DNA of 64,000 nucleotides from Dactylis glomerata (Eukaryota > Streptophyta > Magnoliopsida > Poales > Poaceae): contig QXEO01000549.1 of assembly GCA_007115705.1 (NCBI GenBank), positions 3,759,688-3,823,687 on the forward strand. Direction: 5' to 3'. This document shows positions 11,630-23,116 of this stretch, one piece after another (positions within the stretch are counted from its first letter, which is position 1; the number at the start of each line of letters is the position of its first letter). Below the pieces are notes generated by a model that was not told where the DNA came from, did no database searches, and saw only the letters and a list, made by a program, of their open reading frames with translations. The position numbers and the translations under genes are program-made.

Positions 11630-13263
11630 TGAAGTAAAATGACCGGCCAGTTGGAAAACCCCAAGAGAAGGTTTTGATGAATATAGCAACAAGTTTTCCC
11701 TCAGTTATGAAACCAAGGTAGTCAATCCAGGAGGAGGCAGACAAACGACTGAAGGTGATGCCCACTAGCTGCGTGATGCTCTAACAAGGGCGTCGTTAAC
11801 GATAACTTGTTAGCGCGTCTTCAACCAGTAGCAACGTGGAACCTGCACACAACACAACCAAATAAGTTGTTCCCAACTTACGATGAGGTTGTCAATCTCA
11901 CCGGTTTGCTTGAAATAAAGGGTATGAGCGTATCGAGTGGAAAGTGATAATAGTATGCGAGTAAAGTAAATAGTGCGAGTAAAGTAAATAGGTGATAGCA
12001 ATATAAAGGAAATAGGACCGGGGTCCACAGTTCACTAGTGGTGTCTCTCCATAAGATAAAATAATACATGCTGGGTAAACAAATTACAGTTGGGCAATTG
12101 ATAGAATAAAGACAACGTGCATATGTCGAGAGGATCACTATGAGATTTACTCTGGGCATTACAACAAGATACATAGACCGCCATCCAACTGCATCCATGA
12201 CTAATAATCCACTTGTGGCGAATCAATCCGAGAACTCCACAAGTATTAAGTTGCGAACAACAGATAATTGCATTAAGCAAAGTGTGTAATGTAAACAAAG
12301 CATATGCCCTTGAGCATATGAATGTTGTTTTCCCCCTAGTAGCAATAGCACATCTACAACCTTAGAGGTTTCTGTCACTCCCCCAGATTAAATAGAGGCA
12401 TGAACCCACTATCGAGCATAAATACCCCCTCTTGGAGTCACTAACAACTACTTGGCCAAGATAGCTACTAACAACGGAGAGCATGCAAGATCATAAACAA
12501 CATAGAGATAACATAAGATAAATTTCAGTACTTCAACTCAATCATAACACCAATATTCATCGGATCCCAACAAACCAAACATGTAGAATTACATAACGGT
12601 GATCTCAATCATGTAAGGCAGCTCATGAGATCTAAACATGAAGCACATGGTGGAGAAGACAACCATCTAGCTACTGCTATGGACCCATAGTCCAAGGTAG
12701 ACTACTCACTCATCGCTCCGGAGGCAAGCATGGCGATGAAGAAGACCTCCGGTGGCGATTCCCCTCTCCGGCAGGGTGCCGGGAAGAGCTTCTGGACCCT
12801 CCCGATCTTTGGGTCGACGGCGGCGGCGGATCGCGATGTATTCTGGAAAAGTGATCGGGGATTTAGGTTTTTCCCGTCGGGGGGTCTTTATAGGCGAAGA
12901 GGCATCGTCAGGAGTGGACCGAGGCTCCCTCACACATAGGGGGTGCGGCCTACCCCTGGGCCACGCCACCCTGTTGTGTGGGGCCCTCGTGGCCCCACTC
13001 CGTCTCCTCTTCGGTTCTCCGGAAGCTTCGGTAAAATTTTGGGTGACTGGCTTTGGTTTCGTCCAATTCTGAGAATATTTCCTGTGTAACTTTTCTAAAA
13101 CACAAAAACAGCAGAAAACAGGGAACTGGCAGTGTGGCGACTTGTTAATAGGTTAGTTCCGGAAAATGCATAAAAGTGCCACGAAGTGTAACAAAACACT
13201 AAGCAAATGGTGTAAAAACAAGCATGGAGCATCAAAAATTATGGATACGTTTGAGACGTATCA
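11630..13263 (-). repeat. LTR D: internal LTR of element X (second type)
   Basis: 1,634 bp. Its 5' half (12065-13263) is of the same type as LTR E (GCATCGTCAGGAGTGGACC). Its 3' half (11630-12000) is unlike C, E and F, with CAAATAAGTTGTTCCC where the others have CAAATACTTTGCTCCC. The 3' terminus TGAAGTAAAATGACC lacks about 14 bp present at the corresponding end of LTR A, and no PBS follows, so a deletion has joined this end to the 3' noncoding region. The right end is fused directly to the middle of gag. Confidence 0.85.
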
Positions 13264-13892
13264 ACCATCATATTGTCGAGAAGCTTTGTTGCGGCGCCCA
13301 AGGTAAGAGACATAAAAGTGCCTCCAGCAGCTGAATCAAGTAGGTTCCTTGAAGAAAAATTCAGTCCTGCATAAAAAGTTTGGACAATCATCTAAGTAGT
13401 CAGTCCATAAGTAGGACAATTCTTGATCATAGATTTCATTCTTTCCCAAGCTTGAGCAATATGTTCATTATCAGACTGACTAAACTTCATAATATTGCTA
13501 CACAAAGCTATAATCTTAGTAGGAGGATAATATCTACCAATAAAAGCATCCTTACACTTTGCCCATGAATCAATACTATTAATAGGCAAAGACAACAACC
13601 AATCCTTAGCTTTTCCTCTCAAAGAAAAAGGAAACAACTTAAGCTTAATAATATCACTTTCAACATCCTTATATTTCTGCATCTCACATAGCTCAACGAA
13701 ATTGTTGAGATGAGCTGCAGCATCATCAGTACTAGCACCAGAAAATTGCTCATTCATAACAAGGTTCAACAAAGCAGGCTTAATCTCAAATTTTTTTGCA
13801 GCAGGAGCAGGTGGAGCAATAGGAGTGCAGATAAAATCATTATTATTAGTGGTAGTAAAGTCACACAACTTGGTGTTTTCAGGAGTAGCCAT
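13264..13892 (-). pseudogene. Truncated gag, copy 1, element X
   Basis: N-terminal part of an Athila-type gag starting at MATPENTKLCDF (13892). It is closely similar to element A's gag through LLDNMMV and is then cut at 13264 by the start of LTR D. An in-frame TAG at about 13392 replaces the Trp of LTTWMIV. The same TAG and the same breakpoint occur in copy 2 at exactly 2,452 bp distance, so both defects predate the duplication. By eye the copies differ at roughly 2 percent of sites. Confidence 0.9.
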
Positions 13893-14053
13893 TCTAACAA
13901 AACTAAAAGCAGACAAGTAAAAACAACTATCAAGGATACTAATTTTTTTTAGGGGTTTTGATAAAACGATGCAAGTAAAAATAAAGTAAAGCAAAACTTA
14001 AAACAAAGTAAAGGATGTGCGTGTGAAACTCCCCTTGCAGAAGTCTTCTTTTT

Positions 14054-14070
14054 CTCCGGCAACGGCGCCA
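14054..14070 (-). promoter_or_regulatory. Primer-binding site next to LTR E
   Basis: Minus strand TGGCGCCGTTGCCGGAG, complementary to the tRNA-Asp 3' end with one change, 12 bp from the LTR E terminus at 14083. The leader 13893-14053 leads to the gag start. Confidence 0.85.
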
Positions 14071-14082
14071 GAAAATTATGCT

Positions 14083-15715
14083 TGATGCGGGCAGGATAAC
14101 CACCCAGTTGGGAACCCCAAGAGGAAGGTATGATGAGTATAATAACAAATTTTCCCCCAGTAAGAAACCAAGGTATGTCGAATCCAGGAAAAAGCCAAAC
14201 TCCAGAAGGTGATGCTGACTAGCCTACTAACACTCCAACAAGGGCGCCGTTTACGACACTTGTTGACTCGTCTTCAACCAGTAGCAACGCGGAACCTGCA
14301 CACAACATAACCAAATACTTTGCTCCCAACTTACGATGAGGTTGTCAATCTCACAGGTTTGCTTGAAATAAAGGAATGAGCGTATCGAGTGAAAAATAGT
14401 AATAGTATGCGAGTAAAGTAAACAATGCGAGTAAAGTAAACAAGTGATAGCAATATAAAGGAAATAGGACTGGGGTCCACAGTTCACTAGTGGTGTCTCT
14501 CCATAAGATAAAATAATACATGCTGGGTAAACAAATTACAGTTGGGCAATTGATAGAATAAAGACAACGTGCATATGTCGAGAGGATCACTATGAGATTT
14601 ACTCTGGGCATTACAACAAGATACATAGACCGCCATCCAACTGCATCTATGACTAATAAACTACTTGTGGCGAATCAATCCGAGAACTCCACAAGTATTA
14701 AGTTGCGAACAACAGATAATTGCATTAAGCAAAGTGTGTAATGTAAACAAAGCATATGCCCTCGAGCATATGAATGTTGTTTTCCCCCAAGTAGCAACAG
14801 CACATCTACAACCTTAGAGGTTTCTGTCACTCCCCCAGATTAAATAGAGGCATGAACCCACTATCGAGCATAAATACCCCCTCTTGGAGTCACTAGCAAC
14901 TACTTGGCCAAGATAGCTACTAACAACGGAGAGCATGCAAGATCATAAACAACATAGAGATAACATAAGATAAATTTGAGTACTTCAACTCAATCATAAC
15001 ACCAATATTCATCGGATCCCAACAAACCAAACATGTAGAATTACATAACGGTGATCTCAATTATGTAAGGCAGCTCATGAGATCTAAACATGAAGCACAT
15101 GGTGGAGAAGACAACCATCTAGCTACTGCTATGGACCCATAGTCCAAGGTAGACTACTCACTCATCGCTCCGGAGGCAAGCATGGCGATGAAGAAGACCT
15201 CCGGTGGCGATTCCCCTCTCTAGCAGGGTGCCGGGAAGAGCTTCTGGACCCTCCCGATCTTCGGGTCGACGGCGGCGGCGGATCACGATGTATTCTGGAA
15301 AAGTGATCGGGGATTTAGGTTTTTCCCGTCGGGGGGTCTTTATAGGCGAAGAGGCATCGTCAGGAGTGGACCGAGGCTCCCTCACACATAGGGGGTGCGG
15401 CCTACCCCTAGGCCGCGCCACCCTATTGTGTGGGGCCCTTGTGGCCCCACTCCGTCTCCTCTTCGGTTCTCTGGAAGCTTCGGTAAAATTCTGGGTGACT
15501 GGCTGTGGTTTCGTCCAATTCTGAGAATATTTCCTGTGTAACTTTTCTAAAACACAAAAATAGCAGAAAACAGGGAACTGGCACTGTGGCGACTTGTTAA
15601 TAGGTTAGTTCTGGAAAATGCATAAAAGTGCCATGAAGTGTAAGAAAACACTAAGCAAATAGTATAAAAACAAGCATGGAGCATCAAAAATTATGGATAC
15701 GTTTGAGACGTATCA
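14083..15715 (-). repeat. LTR E: chimeric internal LTR of element X
   Basis: 1,633 bp with PBS on its left and truncated gag copy 2 on its right. The left part up to about 14445 matches C and F (GGCAGGATAACCACCCAG, CAAATACTTTGCTCCC, AAACAATGCG). From about 14510 rightwards it matches D (AAATAATACA, GATAATTGCATTAAGCAAAG, GCATCGTCAGGAGTGG). The switch lies in an interval of about 75 bp. This is the pattern expected from unequal crossing over between F-type and D-type LTRs. Confidence 0.9.
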
Positions 15716-16344
15716 GCCATCATATTGTCGAGAAGCTTTGTTGCGGCGCCCAAGATAAGGGACATAAAAGTGCCTCCAGCAGCTGAATCAAGTAGGTTCC
15801 TTGAAGAAAAATTCAGTCCTGCATAAAAAGTTTGGACAATCATCTAAGTAGTCAGTCCATAAGTGGGACAATTCTTGATCATAGATTTCATTCTTTCCCA
15901 AGCTTGAGCAATATGTTTATTATCAAACTGACTAAACTTCATAATATTGCTACACAAAGCTATAATCTTAGTAGGAGGATAATATCTACCAATAAAAGCA
16001 TCCTTACACTTAGCCCATGAATTAATACTATCTTTAGGCAAAGACAACAACCAATCCTTAGCTTTTCCTCTCAAAGAAAAAGGAAACAACTTAAGCTTAA
16101 TAATATCACTTTCAACATCCTTATATTTTTGCATCTCACATAGCTCAACGAAATTGTTGAGATGAGCTGCAGCATCATCAGTACTAGCACCAGAAAATTG
16201 CTCATTCATAACAAGATTCAACAAAGCAGGCTTAATCTCATAAAAATTTGCAGCAGGAGCAGGTGGAGCAATAGGAGTGCAGATAAAATCATTATTATTA
16301 GTGCTAGTAAAGTCACACAACTTGGTGTTTTCAGGAGTAGCCAT
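15716..16344 (-). pseudogene. Truncated gag, copy 2, element X
   Basis: Second copy of the partial gag, offset from copy 1 by 2,452 bp, with the same MATPENT start (16344), the same TAG (about 15844) and the same 3' breakpoint against an LTR start (15715/15716). It retains the residues AANFYEIKP as in element A, where copy 1 has AAKKFEIKP. Not functional as a full Gag. Confidence 0.9.
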
Positions 16345-16505
16345 TCTAACAAAACTAAAAGCAGACAAGTAAAAACAACTATCAAGGATACTAATTTTTT
16401 TTTGGGGTTTTGATAAAACGATGCAAGTAAAAATAAAGTAAAGCAAAACTTAAAACAAAGTAAAGGATGTGCGTGCGAAAGTCCCCTTGCAGAAGTCTTC
16501 TTTTT

Positions 16506-16522
16506 CTCCGGCAACGGCGCCA
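16506..16522 (-). promoter_or_regulatory. Primer-binding site next to LTR F
   Basis: Minus strand TGGCGCCGTTGCCGGAG, 12 bp from the LTR F terminus at 16535. This marks LTR F as the 5' LTR of element X. Confidence 0.85.
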
Positions 16523-16534
16523 GAAAATTATGCT

Positions 16535-17001
16535 TGATGAGGGCAGGATAACCACCTAGTTGGGAACCCCAAGAGGAAGGTATGATGAGTATAATAGCAA
16601 ATTTTCCCCTAGTAAGAAACCAAGGTATGTCAAATCAAGGAAAAAGCCAAACTCCAGAAGGTGATGCTGACTAGCCTACTAACACTCCAACAAGGGCGCC
16701 GTTTACGACACTTGTTGACTCGTCTTCAACCAGTAACAACGTGGAACCTGTACACAACATAACCAAATACTTTGCTCCCAACTTACGATGAGGTTGTCAA
16801 TCTCACCGGTTTGCTTGAAATAAAGGAATGAGCGTATCGAGTGAAAAATAGTAATAGTATGCGAGTAAAATAAACAATGCAAGTAAAGTAAACATGTGAT
16901 AGCAATATAAAGGAAATAGGACCGGGGTCCACAGTTCACTAGTGGTGTCTCTCCATAAGATAAAATAACACATGCTGGGTAAATAAATTACAGTTGGGCA
17001 A
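16535..17001 (-). repeat. LTR F, left piece (5' LTR of element X)
   Basis: 467 bp ending ...CAGTTGGGCAA at 17001, where the other LTRs continue TTGATAGAATAAAG. The continuation is found at 48068. Joined length is 1,631 bp, equal to the sister LTRs. Confidence 0.93.
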
Positions 17002-17245
17002 TCTATTATATATTAAAAGTAAATGACGGGCTACTAGAATTAAGAGAAATTAACTAGAAAATCCCACAATAATCAGAAAGATCTAGCGCTCAGTTTAGCT
17101 AAAAGGCCAATAATAGCCGATGGATTTTAGAAATAATATATTGACATAAAAGTTACACAAAAATTACCCACCAATGCCCTACATTATTTTTCTCACACCC
17201 CTTATACTTGTACGTACCAATTTTTTTCTTTTAAAAGCTACCATA

Positions 17246-17685
17246 TCCTCATGCCCTAGCATCTACGCCCGCCGCCGCCGTCGCCGTATTTGCCTTGGTG
17301 CTTACAGCCAGCCGGCCTCCTCTTCCAGCGCATGCACATGAGTGCATCTGGTGTGAGTAACATCTAATTACTACTTGCCCTCTTCTATTTCCCACAACAA
17401 TGCATAGATGACCTGGATTTATTGGGAAGGAGAAAGCGGACATGCATGGAAATTTTTAGGTCGGATCCTCATGCCCTAGCGTCTACGCCCGCCGCTGCCG
17501 TGGCCGTATTTGCCTTGGTGCTTCCGACCAGCCGGCCTCCTTTTCCAGCGCATGCACATGAGTACATCAGGTGAGTAACATCCAATTACTACTTGCCCTC
17601 TTCTATTTCCCACAACGATGCATATATGGCTTAGATTTATTGGAAAGGCGAAAGCGGACATGCATGGAAATTTTTAGGCCACTAG
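17246..17685. repeat. Tandem duplication, two 220-bp units
   Basis: TCCTCATGCCCTAGC... starts at 17246 and again at 17466. The units carry the GC-rich CGCCCGCCG segment, the CAGCGCATGCACATGAGT segment and GCGGACATGCATGGAAATTTTTAGG, and differ at a modest number of sites. The surrounding 17002-17245 and 17686-18080 are AT-rich Helitron sequence with no recognisable gene. Confidence 0.88.
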
Positions 17686-18080
17686 AAGCCATGTAATGGC
17701 ACTAGCTCATAGTGTTACAATTTTTTGTCTCGATTCGTTTTGTCAGCTGTCAGGGTAGTAAGTTTATTACAAGTTTTACGGTGATTGGCATTTTTAATAA
17801 TCGTTCATCCACCTTGATGTGACGGTTGCAAAATAGACGGAACCAAACTAACGGCACCGGATGGTACCATGGTACCATAATAATGTAGGACCGGTACCAA
17901 AATAATGTGGGACCGATATCTTCAATTTAATTAACGACTATTGTAAAAGGCAAACGATCTTTTGAGCGGACAAACTGCCATATAAGCGTGCACGTATCTT
18001 AAAGTTACTAACGTCTTGGTTGACCATCGTGTTACACATCCTTTCTCGCTGTCGTCTCTCTCTCCCCACTCATCCTCTAA

Positions 18081-18354
18081 TTGACTGTTTCTCTCCCCTG
18101 CGATCCCTGTGTGTCTTTGTGGCAAATGGCAGCTGGCTTGGTAGATGTGGCGGTGCGCCTTAGCAGCACACGGTGGCCAGCACACACGCCGGTCAGCGGC
18201 GACCGGTTTTGCCGGCACGCTGGGTTTTGCAGCAGCCGCTTGGCTCGTATGCTTGAAGCAGCACCGCGGTACGTTCTCTGCTTTAGCGGCGGCCAGGTTG
18301 AAGCAGCGGTGGAGGTTTGCAGCCGTGCAACCACGGAGGCGGAAGAGCTGTACG
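18081..18354 (+). other. Possible captured coding fragment in the Helitron, interrupted by G1
   Basis: A GC-rich segment in an AT-rich surround, open on the plus strand from 18081 (MTVSLPCDPC...). It is interrupted at ...EAEELY by G1 and, across G1 and the 21-bp remnant 24600-24620, would read only a few more codons to a stop. The composition contrast suggests a captured gene piece, but I do not recognise it and the opposite strand is also open for 150 codons, so coding is unproven. Confidence 0.3.
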
Positions 18355-19832
18355 TGTCGGGGATATAACCCCGGGTATACCAAAGTACCCCTTTATTATG
18401 ATTAATATATTCATTATATATCAAGTTATGTGTTGCAGGAATATTAAAAGCAGATAAGTAGCAAGCTGGGCCGGGACATGCAAAGCTGGCCTGGTTAAGC
18501 TTCTCTTGGGCCGGCATATTCATGCCCAGGCCGGCATAACCGCTGCCCAGGCCGGAATATAATTAATCCCGGCCGCCCTCCTTGTTGGGCCGGCTCCTCT
18601 GGCTGCCTGGCCGGCATGCTCGTGGGTTGGGCCAGCTCGCCGTGGCCCGTTCGGCCGGCACTGCTCGCTGGGCCGGCACCAGGCTGCGTCCAGCCTCTCC
18701 TCGGGCCGCCATCCCGGCTCCGCCCCCTGCTGGGCCTCGGCGCCCTGGCTGGGCCTGCTGGCCGACTCGTCCCAGCTGGGCTGCTTCCCCTCGCCCCGGC
18801 TGGGCCTGCTGGTTCCCCACGCCCCGGCTGGGCCTGCTGGTTCCCCACGCCCCGGCTGGGCCTGCTGCTTCTCCGCGCCCCGGCTGGGCCGGATCAGGAG
18901 GATCCGGCCTGGCCGGGATTCTCTCCAGGCCGCCACTTGCTGGCACCGGCTGGGCCGGCTTATAGTGTTCCGGCCGGGCCAGGCTGGGATCCCTGGCCCA
19001 GGCCGGATTACTTCCATGGAAGGCCGAGATAGACACTTCTGGGCCGGATTACTCCTCTCCTGGACGAGATTTACTCCCTCCGGGACATATTACTCGTCCA
19101 GCATCGCCTCCAGCGCATCGTGTCAGTCCTGGGACGCCTCCAGGCTCGGACTGGCATATCCTTCACCGTCATATGCTGGTCTTGGGACGCCCCTTAGCTC
19201 AGACCAGCATATCCATCTTCTCCTAGTCAGTCTTATCCTCAGGAGGAGGATAAGACTGATGACATGGTGATCCTGAAGACAGCAGCTAGAAGACGAAGCC
19301 AAGTACTCCCAGTACAGACATCGATGGGACTAGCCCATGACCGTGACGCAACACACAGTACCGAGGACGGTACTGTGCTGATGCAGGCTATAGTGTGACA
19401 AGACCCCAGTAATCATCTCAGCTACAGTGCATGTATAGTGTATTGTGGGGCATCCCTTGTCCCCTGGGCTCCCTATATAAGGGGCACCAGGGGGATCGAT
19501 CACCCCAAGCCTCCTTCGGAGGCTCATTCTCTCTCGCTCCATGGGAGCTCTCTAGCACTAGCTCTTTAGCTCCTGCCCAGTGCAGCCTCAGATAGGCAGA
19601 TGAACAGCTCAAGGAGCACCATTGTAGCTCTCATGTGAAGCTCATATAGACCAGACATGCAGGAGTAGGGGTGTTACCTCCTCACGAGGGCCCCGAACCT
19701 GGGTAGCTCGATGTGTTAGCAGTGAGTTCTGTGCTCGGTCTCTACCGAGTCATCCCTCTCCCGGATCCACCAGCGTACAGTCGGCCCCCATTTAAGCCAT
19801 CCTATGGCATATGTTGTTTCACCACGACGACA
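18355..19832 (+). repeat. 5' LTR of G1
   Basis: 1,478 bp, TGTCGGGGATATAACC... to ...CACCACGACGACA. It is very GC-rich around 18540-19020, with repeated CCCCGGCTGGGCCTGCTGG units (about 18780-18890). A TATA box TATATAA is at 19474-19480, and ORFs on both strands in the GC-rich part are compositional shadows. Confidence 0.93.
19474..19480 (+). promoter_or_regulatory. TATA box in G1 5' LTR
   Basis: CTCCCTATATAAGGGGCACC context, a classic core-promoter arrangement. The identical site is at 24236-24242 in the 3' LTR. The transcript start would lie about 30 bp downstream in the CACCAGGGGGATCG region; this is inferred, not measured. Confidence 0.65.
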
Positions 19833-19851
19833 TTTGGCGCCCACCGTGGGG
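19833..19851 (+). promoter_or_regulatory. Primer-binding site of G1
   Basis: TTTGGCGCCCACCGTGGGG directly follows the LTR. It has the form common in Tat/Grande-type gypsy elements and is different from the tRNA-Asp type PBS of the Athila elements in this window. Confidence 0.75.
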
Positions 19852-20037
19852 CTGATCAAGGCGCTGGTAGGAGTACATCCGGACGGGATCTTCTTCATCT
19901 GCTCGGGGGCTCGACATCAGCAACGCCTCCGAGCACAACAGGTCTTCTTCAACTCCCGGGCTGACCTCGACTTGCCCGGGCCAGCATACGGCTGTCCCGG
20001 ATCTACATCGGCATCTCCGGGCCGGCGCTCGGCTTCC

Positions 20038-20481
20038 TCCGGCCAGCATATCCTGCGACCCCGGCCAGCATATCCTGTGTCCCGGCCAGCATATCCTGTG
20101 TTCCGGCCAGCATATCCTGCGTCCCGGCCAGCATATCCTGAGTCCCGGCCAGCATATCCTGAGTCCCGGCCAGCATATCCTGTGTTCCGGCCAGCATATC
20201 CTGTGTCCCGGCCAGCATATCCTGAGTCCCGGCCAGCATATCCTGAGTCCCGGCCAGCATATCCTGAGTCCCGGCCAGCATATCCTGTGTTCTGGCCAGC
20301 ATATCCTGTGTTCCGGCCAGCATATCCTGCGTTCCGGCCAGCATATCCTGTGTCCCGGCCAGCATATCTTGCGTCCCGGCCAGCATATCCTGTGTCCTGG
20401 CCAGCATATTTTATGTCCCGGCCGGCATATTTTATATCCTGGCCAGCATATCTTATGTCCCGGCCGGCATATTTTATGGTC
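20038..20481. repeat. 21-bp tandem array in G1 (about 21 units)
   Basis: Units of CCGGCCAGCATATCCTGTGTC (split as CCGGCCAGCATA and TCCTGTGTC), mostly exactly 21 bp and so in frame. The plus strand reads (R-P-A-Y-P-x-S) repeats inside an ORF 19804-20553; the minus strand reads (Y-A-G-R-D-x-G) repeats. Later units drift to GCATATTTTATGTC. The ORF starts within the LTR, upstream of the PBS, and has no other recognisable domain, so I do not call it a gene. Confidence 0.92.
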
Positions 20482-20659
20482 ATCGTGCCAAGGATCGTTC
20501 TGCCTCGAGCATCTGCAGGTACTTCAAACTTCCTCAACGGTGCATGCAAGTAAGTATTTATGCTGGTTTACTCCATATCCTGGTCAGCTTATCTGAAAGT
20601 TAATGTCCCCGTAATAGGAAAAATAGCTCGGGGGCTAGGCTAAAACCCAGCAAGTTGCT

Positions 20660-21800
20660 TCTCAAGTACTGTTTCAGTATATGTTGGTTTGCATGCTAGC
20701 ATATCAGCTTTCCAGTTTCATCCTGTATGTCTACATATATGCCAAATTGCTACATATGCCTGCTACATATAGTATCCTTAGTATCAGTTTGCATGTCTAC
20801 AGTCTTATGCAAAGTTTCATCTGGGCATGTTATATGCCGGTTTTATATGCCAACAACAAGATGTTATGTCAAATTCTATGTCTTTGCATGTGTCAACCAG
20901 TATATCTGCTACAGTGCTATAGTCAGTATGCCAGTTAACATATCAAGTTCAGTATCTACTTATATGCCAAATGCTTTATCTCATATGCTATGTGTTATAT
21001 GCCGGCTGTCGTATGCCAAGGCTCGTATGCCAGTTTTTTATATGTTGAATGCCATGTGCTAGTTGTTACATGTTTACAGTCAGATCAGTTATATGCCTAT
21101 CTCAGTACCAGTTTCTGCATGCTACGTGCTATATGCTAGATCTCATATGCCAGTTACAGTATACTAGCATTTATATACCGGCACATGAGTGCCAAATATC
21201 TGTTGTAAGATGCCAAGTTTGCTTATATGCCAGTTACAGTATGTCTACATTTATATACCGGCACATGAGTGCCAAATATCTGTTGTGAGATGCCTAGTTT
21301 GCTTATATGCTAGTTGCAGTGTGTCTACATTTATATGCCGGCACATGAGTGCCTAGTTCTTCCTTGTGAGTTGCCAAGTTAGCATATATGTCAAATTGCT
21401 ATATCTCAGTCTGTATGTCAAGTGCTATGTACCGAATGATATGGGCTATATGCCAAACTCCATATGCTAGATTGCAAATATGCCAAATGCTATGACCATT
21501 GCTATGTCTTTTAGAATGACTACAGAACAGGTTGGATGTCTCATTATATATATATCTATTACCCGGCTATGACTCTCCATATTGCCGTTACAGAGAAGAA
21601 ATTGCTATTATACCACCAGAGCTTCAGTTTATATCTCAGTGTCTCAAGCATTTCAGTATACCGGCATATGTTATATTTTGTATCCTGGCCGGCATATTTT
21701 ATGTCCCAGCCAGCATATCTTTACATCTTGGCCAGCATATCTCAAAGTCTCAGTTCTCAGGTATGTCAGTTTGTTAGCACATCATGTTATTAAGTGATAT
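20660..21800. repeat. TATGCC-rich interior of G1
   Basis: AT-rich DNA with frequent irregularly spaced ATGCC, ATGCT and GCATAT hexamers on both strands, including a longer near-duplicate of about 80 bp (GTATACTAGCATTTATATACCGGCACATGAG... near 21160, again near 21240 and 21320). No coding sign. Confidence 0.7.
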
Positions 21801-21820
21801 CTTGAGTCATATGTGTTTCA

Positions 21821-22207
21821 GTATGCCGGCATATCATGGCAAGAGTAAAGTTACAGTATGCCGGCATATCGTGGCATGAGCAAAGTTACAGTATGCCGGC
21901 ATATCATGGCAAAGAGCAAAATGCCAGTATGCCAGCATATCATGGCAAAGAGCAAGGTTTCAGTATGCCGGCATATCAATGCAAAAGTAAGATTTCGGTA
22001 TGCCGGCATATCATAGCAAGAGTAAGATTTCAGTATGCCAGCATATCATGGCATCGATCAAAATCCCCAATCACCGTTTATTTCGGTTCGCCAGCATATC
22101 ATGGCATCGATCAAAATCCCCAATCACCGTTTATTTCGGTTCGCCAGCATATCAAGGCATCTATCAATAACTCATATCGCCGTTTATTTCGGCATGCCAG
22201 CATATCA
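21821..22207. repeat. 35-60 bp tandem array with palindrome TATGCCGGCATA
   Basis: About seven units of 35-36 bp (CAGTATGCCGGCATATC plus a purine-rich tail) followed by three units near 60 bp containing TCACCGTTTATTTCGG. The core TATGCCGGCATA is a perfect 12-bp palindrome. Confidence 0.88.
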
Positions 22208-22379
22208 CGACATTCTATATTCCTTTCAGTTATCGCCAGTTCTGGCTCAGTAATATATCGAGACATCGATCTCAAAGCTAACAAGCATCATATCTCTTAT
22301 CATATCCGGTTTCATAGAGTATCCCGGTTTAGCATATTAACATGTCTTATCATTTTTGCATACTAACAAGTGCCCAAAG

Positions 22380-22930
22380 AGGCAAAATAGCCCGAGAGGC
22401 AAAGTAGCCCAAGAGGCATATCAGTATACCGGCATTGTCAAAGCGGACAATGCCGATGAGACATAGCCTGAGAGGCAAAGTGTCGATATAGTGCCCAAGA
22501 GGCAAAGTAGCCCAAGAGGCATATCAGTATACCGGCATTGTCAAAGCGGACAATGCCGATGAGACATAGCCTGAGAGGCAAAGTGTCGATATAGTGCCCG
22601 AGAGGCAAAGTAGCCCGAGAGGCATATCAGTATACCGGCATTGTCAAAGCGGACAATGTCGATGAGACATAGCCTGAGAGGCAAAGTGTCTATATAAAGC
22701 CCGAGAGGCAAAAGTAGCCTAAGTGGCAAAGTAGCCCGAGAGGCAAAAGTAGCCCAAGAGGCAGAGTAGCCCAAGAGGCACATAGCTCAAGAGGTAAAGT
22801 ATCGATATGGCCAAAGAAGGCAAAGCAGTATTCCGGCATTGTCGAAGCAGACGATGTCGATGAGACGTAGCACAAGAGGCAAAGTGTCGATATAGCCAAA
22901 GAAGGCATAATAGTATTTTGAGATAGCCCG
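22380..22930. repeat. 103-bp tandem array in G1
   Basis: Three clear units of 103 bp (starts near 22388, 22491 and 22594) containing AGTATACCGGCATTGTCAAAG and CGAGAGGCAAAGTAGCCC, followed by degenerate units to about 22930. GAGGCAAAGT is a sub-repeat. Confidence 0.88.
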
Positions 22931-23116
22931 CGAAGGCTAGCATATCACGTACATGAGTATATGTCAAACAGGACATTGCCTGTGATGGCATGAGATAGAA
23001 TTGGCCTATGCAGGCCAGCATATTATTTTTATCTGTATGAGAGTTTGGGACTTTGGTATATTTCTTGTTGAAGTCTGTGCACGACTCTGCGAGTCCTCCA
23101 CAGCCTCGGGGGCCAA

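Noticed and set aside
18495..19032. Overlapping GC-rich ORFs up to 165 codons on both strands in G1 LTRs (also 23257-23798)
   Set aside because: Proline/glycine/arginine-rich translations in several frames at once, caused by GGCCGG-rich repeats with few stops. No family resemblance, and duplicated only because LTRs are duplicated.
19804..20553. 249-codon plus ORF and 210-codon minus ORF over the 21-bp array
   Set aside because: Open because the repeat unit is 21 bp. The plus ORF begins inside the LTR, upstream of the PBS; no domain outside the repeats.
20038..22930. Regular repeats suggesting a CRISPR-like array
   Set aside because: Units are contiguous or near-contiguous without unique spacers of constant length, in plant DNA inside an LTR element.
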